Of a stretch of 64,000 nt of DNA, positions 35,161 through 48,156 are shown in pieces. How positions within the stretch are numbered: position 1 is the stretch's first letter; every line of letters begins with the position of its first letter. The notes under the pieces are model-generated. The model was not told the DNA's origin and ran no database searches. It was given only the letters and a program-made list of their open reading frames with translations. This DNA comes from Symsagittifera roscoffensis (lineage: Eukaryota; Xenacoelomorpha; Acoela; Convolutidae), in NCBI RefSeq assembly GCF_963678635.1, contig NC_087063.1, positions 56,674,759-56,738,758 of the forward strand, read 5' to 3'. The position numbers and the translations under genes are program-made.

Positions 35161-35411
35161 CCATAAGACGTGCAATCTCTGAGCAGAGAAGAGAACCAAC
35201 AGAAAAATCAGAGGGTTTGAGAGGTTGGAACCTCAAACTCTTCATTGTCTGTAGGCAAATCTCCTCAACTCTTGAGGGAGCAAAAAATTTCCTAAGCCTA
35301 CTCCTAGATGAATCAAAACCATAAGGGAGGAGTTGTCTCAAACGCCAAAAAACCTGTTTTCCTGATGGAACATTCTCCAAGCATACATACTCCAGTTGTG
35401 ATCCGCAAGTT
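35161..35411 (-). CDS. Internal exon of an unidentified minus-strand gene
   Basis: On the minus strand the frame is open for 83 codons and ends at a consensus donor, ATGG|GTAAGT. The likely acceptor is CTGATAATAG at 35412-35421, which is weak. The product contains CGSQLEYVCLENVPSGKQVF, then WRLRQLLPYGFDSSRSRLRK, and a helical-looking rear (SVGSLLCSEIARLMG). Amino-acid make-up and base composition are those of real coding sequence. I do not recognise the family. The donor leaves one base over, so the next exon must start in phase 1; none was found between here and the gap. The satellite arrays to the right would lie in its upstream intron if the gene continues that way. Confidence 0.5.
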
Positions 35412-35539
35412 CTATTATCAGCATAAATTCATATCCTATAAAAACATAATTTTACACGTGCGAGAAAACAGAAAATTTTCAACACATACGTAATTAATGT
35501 TCATTGATATGATTTTTGATCCAAATTCAGAACTACTCG

Positions 35540-35762
35540 AATGCAAAAATATTAACTTTTAAGGCCACCATCGGAATCATATATGAGATTACTGGGTCAG
35601 AAGTCAGCCAAGCGACGGCGCTCAGAAGCAGATTACTGCACTGATTTACAATGTAAAATAGGGCAGTAATGTGCTTCTCGGCGCCATCGATTGGCTGACT
35701 TCCGACCAAGTCATCTCATGTAAAATTCCGATGGTGGCCTCAAAAGTTGGCATTTCTGCATG
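35540..35762. mobile_element. Foldback element, about 220 bp
   Basis: The left arm runs from ATGCAAAAATATTAACTTTT through AAGGCCACCATCGGAAT to GCAGATTACTGCACTG. The right arm, read on the minus strand, has CATGCAGAAATGCCAACTTTTG, AGGCCACCATCGGAATT and CACATTACTG. Arms are about 100 bp, imperfect, around a 20-bp centre. It lies about 130 bp upstream of the 35161-35411 exon candidate. Confidence 0.7.
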
Positions 35763-38700
35763 TGCCAGATTGTACAACTAAGCTGTTTTTATTTGAAAAC
35801 ACTAAAATCAAAACCTAAGCACTCCCAGGTACCAATAACAAGTAAAACAATGCATTATCAACCCCAAAAAGGCAGCGCTGTCTTTCAAACGTATGAAAAC
35901 TCAAGGAATGTCTGGTAGTCAAAACCAAAAAAAAAGAAAAACTGCCAGTACTGTGACGACAACTTTTTCGGACAAAAAATCAACACAGCGCAAATTCGCT
36001 TCTGCAACGACAGCTAACCCGGTAGAGCTGATGAATGGAACAACAATGAACATCAAGATGACCTAACTAGCCACACAATTTCCTGAAAAATGAAAAAAAA
36101 TGTACCACAAAAAGATCGCATCAAGGATAAACACAAAGAATGACATTTTTCAGAAGACCAAAATCAAAAACAACTTTGTACTCCATTGAACTTTTAGCAT
36201 ACCCTCAACGCATTAACAACCTAAAAAAGCGTCGTTGTGTATTTCAAAGATGTCAAAACTGAAGAAACATTCAGTAGCCAAGACCAGAAGCTCGTGAAAA
36301 CGAACAATTTGTGACAACTTTGTTGAGACAAAAACACTCCAGCGCGAATTCATTTCTGCAACGACCACCACCCCAGTAGAACTGAACAAATGAATGAAAA
36401 TGAACACAGCAAACTGATAACATCAGCCAGACACTGATCAAAAATGGAAAAACTTGTAACGAGGAACTTGACCTGATGAATGAAACAACACTGAACACAT
36501 CAAAATGACTTAACTAGCCACACAATGTCCTGAAATACGAAAAAAAATTGTACCACAAAAGATCGCATCAAGGATAAACACAAAAATTGACATATTTCAT
36601 AAACACAAAGACCAAAATCAAAACCTTTGTACTCCCATAAACCATTAGCATACCCACAAGGCATTAAAAACCCAAAAAAAATTTAAAAAAATTGTCGCTG
36701 TGTTTTTCAAAGATGTAAAAACTGAAGAAAGATTCAGTAGCCAAGACCACAAGCCAGTGGAAACTACCAATTTGTGACGACAACTTTTTTCTGACAAAAA
36801 ATCACCACAGCGCAACTCCGCTTCAGCAAGGATCGCTAAGTCAGTAGAATCGATGAATGGAGCAACAATGAACACATCAAAAATTCTTTACTAGCCACAC
36901 ACTGTCCTGAAAAATGAAACGCTGTACCACAAAAAATCGCATCAAGGATGAACACAAAAAAGACAAATTTCAGAAACACGAAAACCAAAATCAAAAACTT
37001 AGTACACCCAAGAACCGTTAGCACACCCACAACGCAATACAAACCCAAAAAAGCGTCGCTGTGTATTTCAAAGATGTCAAAACTGATGAAACATTCAGCA
37101 GCCAAGACCAGAAGCTAGTGGAAACTACCAATTTGTGATAACTTTATTGAGACAAAAACAGTCCAGCGCAAATTCGCTAGTGCAACGACCACTACCCCAG
37201 TAGAATTGAAAATTTGAATAAAAATGAGCACATCAAAAAGATAATATCAGCCAGACACTGATCAAAAATGGAACCATTTGTAACGAGTAAAACCGCATCA
37301 CTGATAGACACATGATATGACATGATTCTACAGAATAAACTGAAATCAAAAACTAAGCACTCCCAGGTACCAATAACAAGTAAACAATGCATTGTCAATC
37401 CCACAAAGGCAGCGCTGTTTTTCAAATTTATGAAAACTCAAGGTATGTCTGGTAGTCAAGACCAAAAAGAAAAAACTGCCAGTACTGTGACGACAATTTT
37501 TTCGAACAAAAAATCACCACATCGCAAATTCGCTTCTGCAACGATGGCTAACCCAGGAGAACTGATGAATCGAACAACAATGAACACATCAAGAAAACTT
37601 AACTAGCCACGCAATGTCCTGAAATATGAAAAAAAAATTGTACCACAAAAGATCGCATCAAGGATAAACACAAAAAACGACATATTTCATAAACACAAAG
37701 ACCAAAATCAAAACCTTTGTACTCCCATAAACCATTAGCATAACGACAAGGCATTAACAAACCCAAAAAATTTTAAAAAAATTGTCGCTGTGTATTTCAA
37801 ATATGTAAAAACTGAAGAAACATTCAGTAGCCAAGACCAGAAGCCAGTGGAAAATACCAATTTGTGACGACAACTTTTTTCGGACAAAAAATCACCACAG
37901 CGTAAATCCGCTTCAGCAACGATCGCTAAGTCAGTAGAATCGATGAATGGAGCAACAATGAACACGTCAAAATTTCTTCACTAGCCACACACTGTCCTGA
38001 AAAATGAAACGCTGTACCACAAAAAATCGCATCAAGGATGAACACAAAAAAAAATATTTCAGAAACACGAAAACCAAAATCAAAACACAGACATCCTATG
38101 AATCTTCAGCATACCCACAACGCATTAACAACCCAAAAAAGCGTCGCTGTGTATTTCAAAGAAGTCAAAACTGAAGAAACATTCAGCAGCCAAGACCAGA
38201 AGCTAGTGGAAACTACCAATTTGTGATAACTTTATTGAGACAAAAACAGTCCAGCGCAACTTCGCTAGTGCAACGACCACTACCCCAGTAGAATTGAATG
38301 AATGAATAAAAATGAGCACATCAAAAAATAATATCAGTCAGACACTGATCAAAATTGGAACCATTTGTAACGAGTAAAACCGCATCACACATAAAATGAC
38401 ATGATTCTACAGAAAAAACTGAAATCAAAAACTAAGCACTCCCAGGTACCAATAACAAGTATAAAATGCATTATCATCCCCAAAAAGGCAGCGCTGTCTT
38501 TCAAATTTATGAAAACTAAAGGAATGTCTGGTAGTCAAGACCAAAAATAAAGAAAAACTGCCAGTACTGTGACGACAATTTTTTCGGACAAAGAATCACC
38601 ACAGCGCAAATTCGCTTCTGCAACGACCACTTACGCAGTAGACCTGATGAATGAAACAACACTGAACACATCAAAATGACTTAACTAGCTACACAATGTC

Positions 38701-39804
38701 CTGAAATACGAAAAAAAATTGTACCACAAAAGATCGCATCAAGGATAAACACAAAAATGACATATCTCAGAAACATAAAGACCAAAATCAAAAATTTAGT
38801 ACACCCAAGAATTGTTAGCACACCCACAAGGCATTAACAACCCAAAAAAGCGTCGCTGTGTATTTCAAAGAAGTCAAAACTGAAGAAACATTCAGCAGCC
38901 AAGACCAGAAGCTAGTGGAAACTACCAATTTGTGATAACTTTATTGAGACAAAAACAGTCCAGCGCAAATTCGCTAGTGCAACGACCACTAACCCAGTAG
39001 AATTGAATGAATGAATAAAAATGAGCACATCAAAAAATAATATCAGTCAGACACTGATCAAAATTGGAACCATTTGTAACGAGTAAAACCGCATCACACA
39101 TAAAATGACATGATTCTACAGAAAAAACTGAAATCAAAAACTAAGCACTCCCAGGTACCAATAACAAGTAAACAATGCATTATCATCCCCAAAAAGGCAG
39201 CGCTGTCTTTCAAGTTTATGAAAACTAAAGGAATGTCTGGTAGTCAAGACCAAAAATAAAGAAAAACTGCCAGTACTGTGACGACAATTTTTTCGGACAG
39301 AGAATCACCACAGCGCAAATTCGCTTCTGCAACGACCGCTTACGCAGTAGACCTGATGAATGAAACAACACTGAACACATCAAAATGACTTAACTAGCCA
39401 CACAATGTCCTGAAATACGAAAAAAAATTGTACCACAAAAGATCGCATCAAGGATAAACACAAAAATGACATATTTCAGAAACATAAAGACCAAAATCAA
39501 CAACTTAGTACACCCAAGAACCGTTAGCACACCCACAAGGCATTAACAACCCAAAACATTGTCGCTGTGTATTTCAAAGATGTCAAAACTGAAGAAACAT
39601 TCAGTAGCCAAGACCAGAAGCCAGTGGACACTACCAATTTGTGACGACAACTTTTTTCGGACAAAAAATCACCACAGCGCAAATCCGCTTCTGCAACGAT
39701 CGCTAACCAAGTAGAATAAATGATTGGAACAACAATGAACTCATCAAGACTTTTTAACTAGCCACACACTGTCCTGGAAAATGAAAAAAATTGTACCACA
39801 AAAA

Positions 39805-40370
39805 TCGCATCAAGGAAGAACACAAAAAAAGACATATTTCAGAAACATAAAAACCAAAATCCAAAATCCAGAAAAGCCATGAACAGTCAGCATACCCACA
39901 ACGCATTAACATACCAAAAAAGCAGCGCTGCGTATTTCAAAGATGTCAAAACTGAAGAAGCAAAAGAAAAAATGAAAACCACATTTCAGAACAACAACAA
40001 AAGCAACAATGAAACAACAACAGCAACAACAACTACAGCACCAACGACAACAACTACAGCAACGACGACAACAACAGCAGCGACAGCATTCAAAATAAGG
40101 CTCATCCGAATGATGATACTCCCAATTGAATTCATCAATTGTACTACGAGATGGAAAAACTTGTAACGAGGAAAACCGCATCACTGATAGACACATAAAA
40201 TGACATGATTCCACAGAAAAAAAACTGAAATCAAGAACTAAGCACTCCCAGGTACCAATTACAAGTAAACAATGCATTATCAATCCCACAAAGGCATCGC
40301 TGTTTTTCAAATTTATGAAAACTCAAGGAATGTCTGGTAGTCAAGACCAAAAAGAAAAAACTGCCAGTAT
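39805..40370. repeat. Near-identical block, copy A, with CAA/ACG-type trinucleotide run
   Basis: From about 39805 to 40370 the sequence is nearly identical to 41978-42537, 2173 bp further on. The block contains a run of CAN triplets (39990-40083: AACAACAACAAAAGCAACAA and similar) that is absent from other units. Open frames on both strands are identical in the two copies, which reflects recency and not selection. Confidence 0.75.
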
Positions 40371-41977
40371 AAGACGACAATTTTTTCGAACAAAAAATCA
40401 CCATATCGCAAATTAGCTTCTGCAACGATGGCTAACCCAGGAGACCTGATGAATCGAACAACAATGAACACATCAAGAAGACTTAACTAGCCACGCAATG
40501 TCCTGAAAAATGAAAAAAAATTGTACCACAAAAGATCGCATCAAGGATAAACACAAAAAACGACATATTTCATAAACACAAAGACCAAAATCAAAACCTT
40601 TGTACTCCCATAAACCATTAGCATAACGACAAGGCATTAAAAACCCAAAAAAAAATTAAAAAAATTGTCGCTGTGTTTTTCAAAGATGTAAAAACTGAAG
40701 AAAGATTCAGTAGCCAAGACCAGAAGCCAGTGGAAACTACCAATTTGTGACGACAACTTTTTTCTGACAAAAAATCACCACAGCGCAACTCCGCTTCAGC
40801 AAGGATCGCTAAGTCAGTAGAATCGATGGATGGAGCAACAATGAACACATCAAAAATTCTTTACTAGCCACACACTGTCCTGAAAAATGAAACGCTGTAC
40901 CACAAAAAATCGCATCAAGGATGAACACAAAAAAAAATATTTCAGAAACACGAAAACCAAAATCAAAACACAGACATCCTATGAATCTTCAGCATACCCA
41001 CAACGCATTAACAACCCAAAAAAGCGTCGCTGTGTATTTCAAAGATGTCAAAACTGAAGAAACATTCAGCAGCCAAGACCAGAAGCTAGTGGAAACTACC
41101 AATTTGTGATAACTTTATTGAGACAAAAACAGTCCAGCGCAAATTCGCTAGTGCAACGACCACTACCCCAGTAGAATTGAATGAATGAATAAAAATGAGC
41201 ACATCAAAAAATAATATCAGTCAGACACTGATCAAAAATGGAACCATTTGTAACGAGTAAAACCGCATCACACATAAAATGACATGATTCTACAGAAAAA
41301 ACTGAAATCAAAAACTAAGCACTCCTAGGTACCAATAACAAGTAAACAATGCATTATCATCCCCAAAAAGGCAGCGCTGTCTGTCAAATTTATGAAAACT
41401 AAAGGACTGTCTGGTAGTCAAGACCAAAAAGAAAGAAAAACTGCCAGTACTGTGACGACAATTTTTTCGGACAAAGAATCACCACAGCGCAAATTCGCTT
41501 CTGCAACGACCACTTACGCAGTAGACCTGATGAATGAAACAACACTGAACACATCAAAATGACTTAACTAGCTACACAATGTCCTGAAATACGAAAAAAA
41601 ATTGTACCACAAAAGATCGCATCAAGGATAAACACAAAAATGACATATCTCAGAAACATAAAGACCAAAATCAAAAATTTAGTACACCCAAGAATTGTTA
41701 GCACACCCACAAGGCATTAACAACCCAAAACATTGTCGCTGTGTATTTCAAAGATGTCAAAACTGAAGAAACATTCAGTAGCCAAGACCAGAAGCCAGTG
41801 GACACTACCAATTTGTGACGACAACTTTTTTCGGACAAAAAATCACCACAGCGCAAATCCGCTTCTGCAACGATCACTAACCTAGCAGAAATGATGAACG
41901 GAACAACAATGAACACATCAAGATGACTTTACTAGCCATACAATGCCTTGAAAAAGGAAAAAAAAGTACCACACAAA

Positions 41978-42537
41978 ATGGCATCAAGGATGAACACAAA
42001 AAAGACATATTTCAGAAACATAAAAACCAAAATCCAAAATCCAGAAAAGCCATGAACAGTCAGCATACCCACAACGCATTAACATACCAAAAAAGCAGCG
42101 CTGCGTATTTCAAAGATGTCAAAACTGAAGAAGCAAAAGAAAAAATGAAAACCACATTTCAGAACAACAACAAAAGCAACAATGAAACAACAACAGCAAC
42201 AACAACTACAGCACCAACGACAACAACTACAGCAACGACGACAACAACAGCAGCGACAGCATTCAAAATAAGGCTCATCCGAATGATGATACTCCCAATT
42301 GAATTCATCAATTGTACTACGAGATGGAAAAACTTGTAACGAGGAAAACCGCATCACTGATAGACACATAAAATGACATGATTCCACAGAAAAAAAACTG
42401 AAATCAAGAACTAAGCACTCCCAGGTACCAATTACAAGTAAACAATGCATTATCAATCCCACAAAGGCATCGCTGTTTTTCAAATTTATGAAAACTCAAG
42501 GAATGTCTGGTAGTCAAGACCAAAAAGAAAAAACTAC
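41978..42537. repeat. Near-identical block, copy B, at the array boundary
   Basis: The second copy of the 39.8-kb block. Its match to the first stops at AAGAAAAAACTACGAG, where array 1 also ends and the different array 2 starts. Confidence 0.75.
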
Positions 42538-43064
42538 GAGATACTTATGAAAATATGTGTAGAGCTATTAAAAAAACCAGATCCGTAACATCTAAAATTG
42601 ACAAAAACAAAAGACTTAGACTATTTTAACAGCATAGCGGATAACAACAACATCAATATTGTTATATTTTACTCTTAATATCAAAGTTTTATCATCCTAT
42701 CTCCAATGCACATTGAGTTATCAAATCTGTTATCGAGCTCTTCAACTATTATTAAAGTTTCTCTAACAAGTCTGCAATAAATTTTCCTGTATACCCATCA
42801 AATCAAGCAAAATGGGGTATTGCGAGAAAGCTCTTCTCAAGAACGAACGGATGGTACCACTGCTACTTGATTCCATCAATTTTTCGACGAGTTGTTCTGA
42901 AAAGACTGATGTGTACCCCATTAAAAAAAAGACCTGTAACAACAAAAATTGACTAAAAAACCTGACTAAATCTATTCTAACCGTACTCATGATGCTAACA
43001 TCATGAACACTGGTGTAATCTACGCTTAACCTCAAAGTTGTATCATCCTAGCTGCAATATACAT

Positions 43065-43260
43065 TGAGTTCAAGGCGTGTTCCCATATAAGGATAGTCAA
43101 CTAGCATGGAAGTCATCGCGAAAAAAATTCAAAGACCGGTCAAAACAAGCAAAAACGGCTACTGGAAGACAGTATAGCCCACGACTGACTGACTGATAGC
43201 TTTTTTTATCAAACAGGTCAAAATATCACGGTTTTTATAATATGCACTACTTATAATACT
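43065..43260. repeat. Array-flanking block, left copy
   Basis: AAGGCGTGTTCCCATATAAG through ACTGACTGACTGATAGC recurs at 46547-46740. The two blocks enclose the homogeneous part of array 2, so a segment of about 3.48 kb appears twice at its borders. Confidence 0.7.
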
Positions 43261-46200
43261 GTAACAAAGAAAAATGACCAAAAAAAGTGACTGAAAACGT
43301 TTAACTGTAAATCTGATAATAACATTATCAACACTATTGTACTTTATGCTTAACCTCAAAGTTTAATTATCCTACCTTCAATTTACAATGAGTTATCACA
43401 TCTTTTATCGAGCATTTCAACTGGTTTTAACGTTTCTCTAATAAATATGCATATATTTTTCCTAAATACTCAACAAAACAAACAAACTATGGCACTAGGA
43501 GAAAGCCCTGCTCAACACCGAACTAATGATACCCCTCCTACTTGAATCCGTCATCTCTATGAGGAGTTCTTCTAAAAAAACTGATGTATACTCATTAATA
43601 AAAAAAAGTACTGTAACAACGAAAAATGACCAAAAAAAGTGACTGAAAACGTTTAACTGTAAATCTGATAATAACATTATCAACACTGTTGTACCTTATG
43701 CTTAACCTCAAAGTTTTATTATCCTAGCTTCAATTTACAATGAGTTATCACATCTTTTATTGAGCCCTTCAACTGGTTTTAACGTTTCTCTAATAAATAT
43801 GCATATTTTTTTCCTAAATACTCAACAAAACAAACGAACTATGGCACTAGGAGAAAGCCCTGCTCAAGACCGAACTAATGATACCCCTCCTATTTGAATC
43901 CGTCATCTCTATGAGGAGTTCTTCTAAAAAAATTGATGTATACTCAATAATAAAAAAAAGTACTGTAACAACGAAAAATGACCAAAAAAAGTGACTGAAA
44001 ACGTTTAACTGTAAATCTGATATTAAAATTATCAACACTGTTGTACCTTATGCTTAACCTCAAAGTTTTATTATCCTAGCTTCAATTTACAATGAGTTAT
44101 CACATCTTTTATCGAGCCCTTCAACTGGTTTTAACGTTTCTCTAATAAATATGCACATTTTTTTCCTAAATACTCAACAAAACAAACAAACTGGGGTACT
44201 AGGAGAAAGCCGTGCTCAAGACCAAACTATTGATACCCCTCTTACTTAAATCCATCATCTCTACGACGAGTTCTTCTTAAGAAACTGATGTATACTCATT
44301 AATAAAAAAAAGTACTGTAACAACAAAAAATGACCAAAAAAAAAGTGACTGAAAACGTTTAACTGTAAATCTGATAATAACATTATCAACACTGTACTTT
44401 ATGCTTAACCTCAAAGTTTTATTATCCTAGCTTCAATTTACAATGAGTTATCATATCTTTTATCGAGCCCTTCAACTGGTTTTAACGTTTCTCTAATAAA
44501 TACGCATAGATTTTTCCTAAATACTCAACAAAACAAACAAACTCGGGTACTAGGAGAAAGCCCTGCTCAAGACCAAACTATTGATACCCCTCTCACTTAA
44601 ATCCGTCATCTCTACGACGAGTTCTTCTTAAAAAACTGATGTATACTCATCAAAAAAATCCTGTAACAACAAAAAATGACCAAAAAAAGTGATTGAAAAC
44701 ACTTTAACAGTAAATCTGATAATAACATCATCAATAATGTTGTAATTTACGCTTAATACTAAAGTTTTATCATCCTAGCTTCAATTTACAATGAGTTACC
44801 ACATTTTTTATCGAGCCCTTCATTTGGTTTTAACGTTTCTCTAATAAATATGCATATATTTTTCCTAAAAACTCAACAAAACAAACAAACTTGGGTACTA
44901 GGAGAAAGCCTTGCTCAAGACCGAACTATTGATACCCCTCTCACTGAAATCCGTCATCTCTACGACGACTTCTTCTTAAAAAACTGATGTATATTCATCA
45001 AAAAAAATCCTGTAACAACAAAAAATTACCAAAAAAAGTGATTGAAAACAGTTTAACAGTAAATCTGATAATAACATCATCAATAAGGTTGTATATAATA
45101 CGCTTAACCTCAAAGTTTTATCATCCTAGCTTCAATTTACAATGAGTTACCACATCTTTTATCGAGCCCTTCAATAGGTTTTAACGTTTCTCTAATAAAT
45201 ATGCATATATTTTTCCTAAATACTCAACAAAACAAACAAACTTGGGTACTAGGAGAAAGCCCTGCTCAAGACCGAACTATTGATACCCCTCTCACTTAAA
45301 TCCGTCATCTCTACGACGAGTTCTTCTAAAAAAACTGATGTATACTCATTAAAAAATAAGTACTGTAACAACGAAAAATGACCAAAAAAAGTGACTGAAA
45401 ACGTTTAACTGTAAATCTGATAATAACACTTTAACACTGTTGTAATTTATGCTTAACCTCATAGTTTTATTATCCTAGCTTCAATTATACAATGAGTTAT
45501 CACATCTTTTATCGAGCCCTTCAACTGGTTTTAACGTTTCTCTAATAAATATGCATATGTTTTTTTAAATACTCAACAAAACAAACAAACTCGGGTACTA
45601 GGAGAAAACCCTGCTCAAGATCGAACTACTGATACCCCTCTCACTTAAATTTGTCATCTCTACGACGAGTTCTTCTTGAAAAACTGATGTATACTCTTTA
45701 TTAAAAAAAAGCACTGTAACAACAAAAAATGACCAAAAAAGTGACTGACAACGTTTAACTGTAAATCTGATAAAAACATTATCAACACTGTTGTACTTTA
45801 TGCTTAACCTCAAAGTTTTATTATCCTAGCTTCAATTTACAATGAGTTATCACATTTTTTATTGAGCCCTTCAACCGGTTTTAACGTTTCTCTAATAAAT
45901 ATGCCTATATTTTTCCTAAATACTCAACAAAACAAACAAACTCGGGCACTAGGAGAAAACCCTGCTCAAGACCGAACTAATGATAACCCTCCCACTTGAA
46001 TCCGTCATCTCTATGAGGAGTTCTTTTAAAAAAACTGATGTGTACTCATCAAAAAAAATCCTGTAACAACAAAAAATGACCAAAAAAAGTAATTGAAAAC
46101 ACTTTAACAGTAAATGTGATAATAACATCATCAATAATGTTGTAATTTATGCTTAACCTCAAAGTTTTATCATCCTAGCTTCAATTTACAATGAGATATC

Positions 46201-46546
46201 ACAAGTTTTATCGAGCCCTTCAACTGGTTTTAACGTTTCTCTAATAAATATGCATATCTTTTTCCTAAATACTTTCCAAAACAAATAAAATCGGGTACTA
46301 GGAGAAAGCCCTGCTCAAGAACAAATTAATGATATTACTCCCATTCAAATTCGTCATTTCTACGAAAAGTTTTTCCTAAAAAACTGATGTAAACTCATTA
46401 AAAAAAAGACCTGTAACAACAAAAATTGACAAAAAAACCTGACTAAACCTATTCTAACCGTACTCATGATGCTAACATCATGAACACTGGTGTAATCTAC
46501 GCTTAACCTCAAAGTTGTATCATCCTAGCTGCAATATACATTGAGT

Positions 46547-46740
46547 TCAAGGCGTGTTCCCATATAAGGATAGTCAACTAGCATGGAGGTCATCGCGAAA
46601 AAAATTCAAAGACCGGTCAAAACAAGCAAAAACGGGTACTGGAAGACAGTATAGCCCACGACTGACTGACTGATAGCTTTTATTATCAAACAGGTCAAAA
46701 AATCATGGTTTTTATAATATGCAATACTTATAATTCTGTT
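46547..46740. repeat. Array-flanking block, right copy
   Basis: Nearly identical to 43065-43260, including the unit of array 2 that precedes it (TGACTAAACCTATTCTAACC and ATGATGCTAACATCATGAAC). It marks the right end of the satellite. Confidence 0.7.
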
Positions 46741-46744
46741 TTTA

Positions 46745-47825
46745 TGAAAAAACACTTTTGGGTCGAGTAAGCACAAAAAGCGCCTAACCTAAGTGCTTAG
46801 TTGAAAAACATGTACAAAGAAAAACTGTGTAAACGTCAGTTTTTAATCATGCAAAGGTTCTTTTTGATCATATATAAATGTTTACAGGTGACAAACGCCT
46901 TTGAAAGCGAAAATTCAGATCATATTCCGCTGAACATCCTTAGCAAGTTAAGCATAAACTAAAGCTTTGGGTTTATCTTTAAAAAAATAGAACTAAACCA
47001 ATTTTTAATGCTTACAGCGCAATTTAATGTGCTTTGATACTAGACCTGCTTCTGAAGTCGCTCCGAGAGCTACCTCGTTTGCTCAAACTGAAATTTTGTT
47101 TATATGTAATTGCAAAATTCAATGTGTTATTTTGCTACTTAGCATAAACTTTTTTGTTTTCTGGTACGGCTTCTCAATATGTTTTCTTAGAAACTAAAAC
47201 TACAATAGGTTCATCGTAATCACTCACTTACTCTGTTTTTCGACAACACAATTAAGCTTCTAATTACCTTGCGTTCCTCAGTAAAAAGGAAAACTTCAAA
47301 GACACGAGGAAAAACTCAAATAAAAGTCAATTTTCGCAAAAGTTGCGATTAGTCGGAAACATCTTTTTCTCTCTAAAATGGCAAAAAAAACTGGAGTGCT
47401 TTAGAGAGCTCTAGCTATGATCTTTTGATTGAAACTACAATCTAATTATGTTAAAACTGACTCCAAAACTTATGAGTCCTAGAAAGAAAATATTGACAAC
47501 AGAATGACTGGCAGCAGAAAAAAGATCATTTCTCTACGGAAACTTATTGGATTTCAAAAAAATTGGTATAGTTGAGCTTCTCTTGAAATACAATTTTATT
47601 ATAGTACCATTTTCAGAGCTTAAAATTTCATTTTCTTGTTACGTCCTAAAACAAAACATTGTGACTAGGAAAAAAAATTTGGCTATTTGTTAGCCTTTTG
47701 TTCATCCCTGTATAAAAAACATCTTTTTTTGATTTTCATTGGCTTTGAATGAGTTGCAAGAAACCACATATTAATAAAAAGAATGAAAAAATTTGAAAAA
47801 ATTGAACAAAAAATGATAATTCCGG
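46745..47825. other. No feature recognised
   Basis: AT-rich sequence after the satellites. No coding frame with splice signals, RNA gene or repeat partner is evident. Confidence 0.4.
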
Positions 47826-47829
47826 GATT

Positions 47830-48115
47830 ATTATGATGACTTGAGCGGTCAGGACTTGAGATATATGTAAAAGCGAGGTTTTAAGCATTAATTATATATT
47901 ATAACAGCTATAGTTGTCGCTGGTAGCTGGACGAATCGATTAGTGATTGTTGTATACTTGGTCAGTATGAATAATTTGGTGATATTTACAGTATTATATA
48001 ATAATCAAACAGCAAAATTTCTTTTAGCAACAATCCACATAAAAAAGTGATAACTATTTCTCCTGGATAATGTTTGATATTACAGTTCAATGACATCATG
48101 ATTTTCTAAGATTAC
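47830..48115. repeat. Direct repeat flanking a 390-bp insert, left copy
   Basis: GTCAGGACTTGAGATATATG through ACAGTTCAATGACATCATGA (about 285 bp) recurs at 48512-48795 with few differences. The two copies are in the same orientation, 682 bp apart. Confidence 0.75.
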
Positions 48116-48156
48116 GACACAACTACTCTTTAAAAAAAATTACGGTTTATGATTTT

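Larger units (their letters stand above)
35780..42540. repeat. Satellite array 1, basic period about 350-365 bp
   Basis: Landmarks such as GTCGCTGTGTATTTCAAAGA (36230, 36700, 37050, 37780, 38140, 38850, 39555, 40665, 41025, 41730) and CACTCCCAGGTACCAATAAC (35820, 37360, 38436, 39147, 40245, 41318, 42417) recur about every 350-365 bp or multiples. Units alternate between types ending GCAACGACCACTA and GCAACGATCGCTA, giving a higher-order pattern near 710-1080 bp. Reading frames in both strands recur simply because the DNA does; each is closed by the same stop, so I do not call them genes. Confidence 0.85.
42545..46740. repeat. Satellite array 2, period about 350 bp
   Basis: GGAGAAAGCCCTGCTCAAGA-type landmarks fall at 43498, 43850, 44201, 44551, 44899, 45251, 45600, 45951 and 46300, a very regular 348-352 bp. 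Units share AACAACAAAAAATGACCAAA, GACTGAAAACGTTTAACTGT and TTATCGAGCCCTTCAACTGG. The sequence is unrelated by eye to array 1 although the period is nearly the same. The first and last units are diverged. Minus-strand frames of about 60 codons recur in several units and are by-products. Confidence 0.85.

Noticed and set aside
36645-41916. Recurrent minus-strand frames (about 76 codons) and plus-strand frames in satellite array 1
   Set aside because: They recur because the DNA unit recurs. Each copy ends at the same stop, there is no splice context, and substitutions do not favour silent sites by eye.
39906-42483. Cysteine-rich 134-codon minus-strand frames, identical in two places
   Set aside because: The cysteine run is the reverse reading of the CAN-triplet tract, and the identity is due to a recent DNA duplication.
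43495-46134. Minus-strand frames of about 62 codons in satellite array 2
   Set aside because: They follow the 350-bp period and are broken in many units; low-complexity Phe/Ser-rich products from AT-rich DNA.
35780-46740. CRISPR array
   Set aside because: The periodic repeats are 350 bp without short repeat/spacer structure, and the sequence is animal DNA with split genes.
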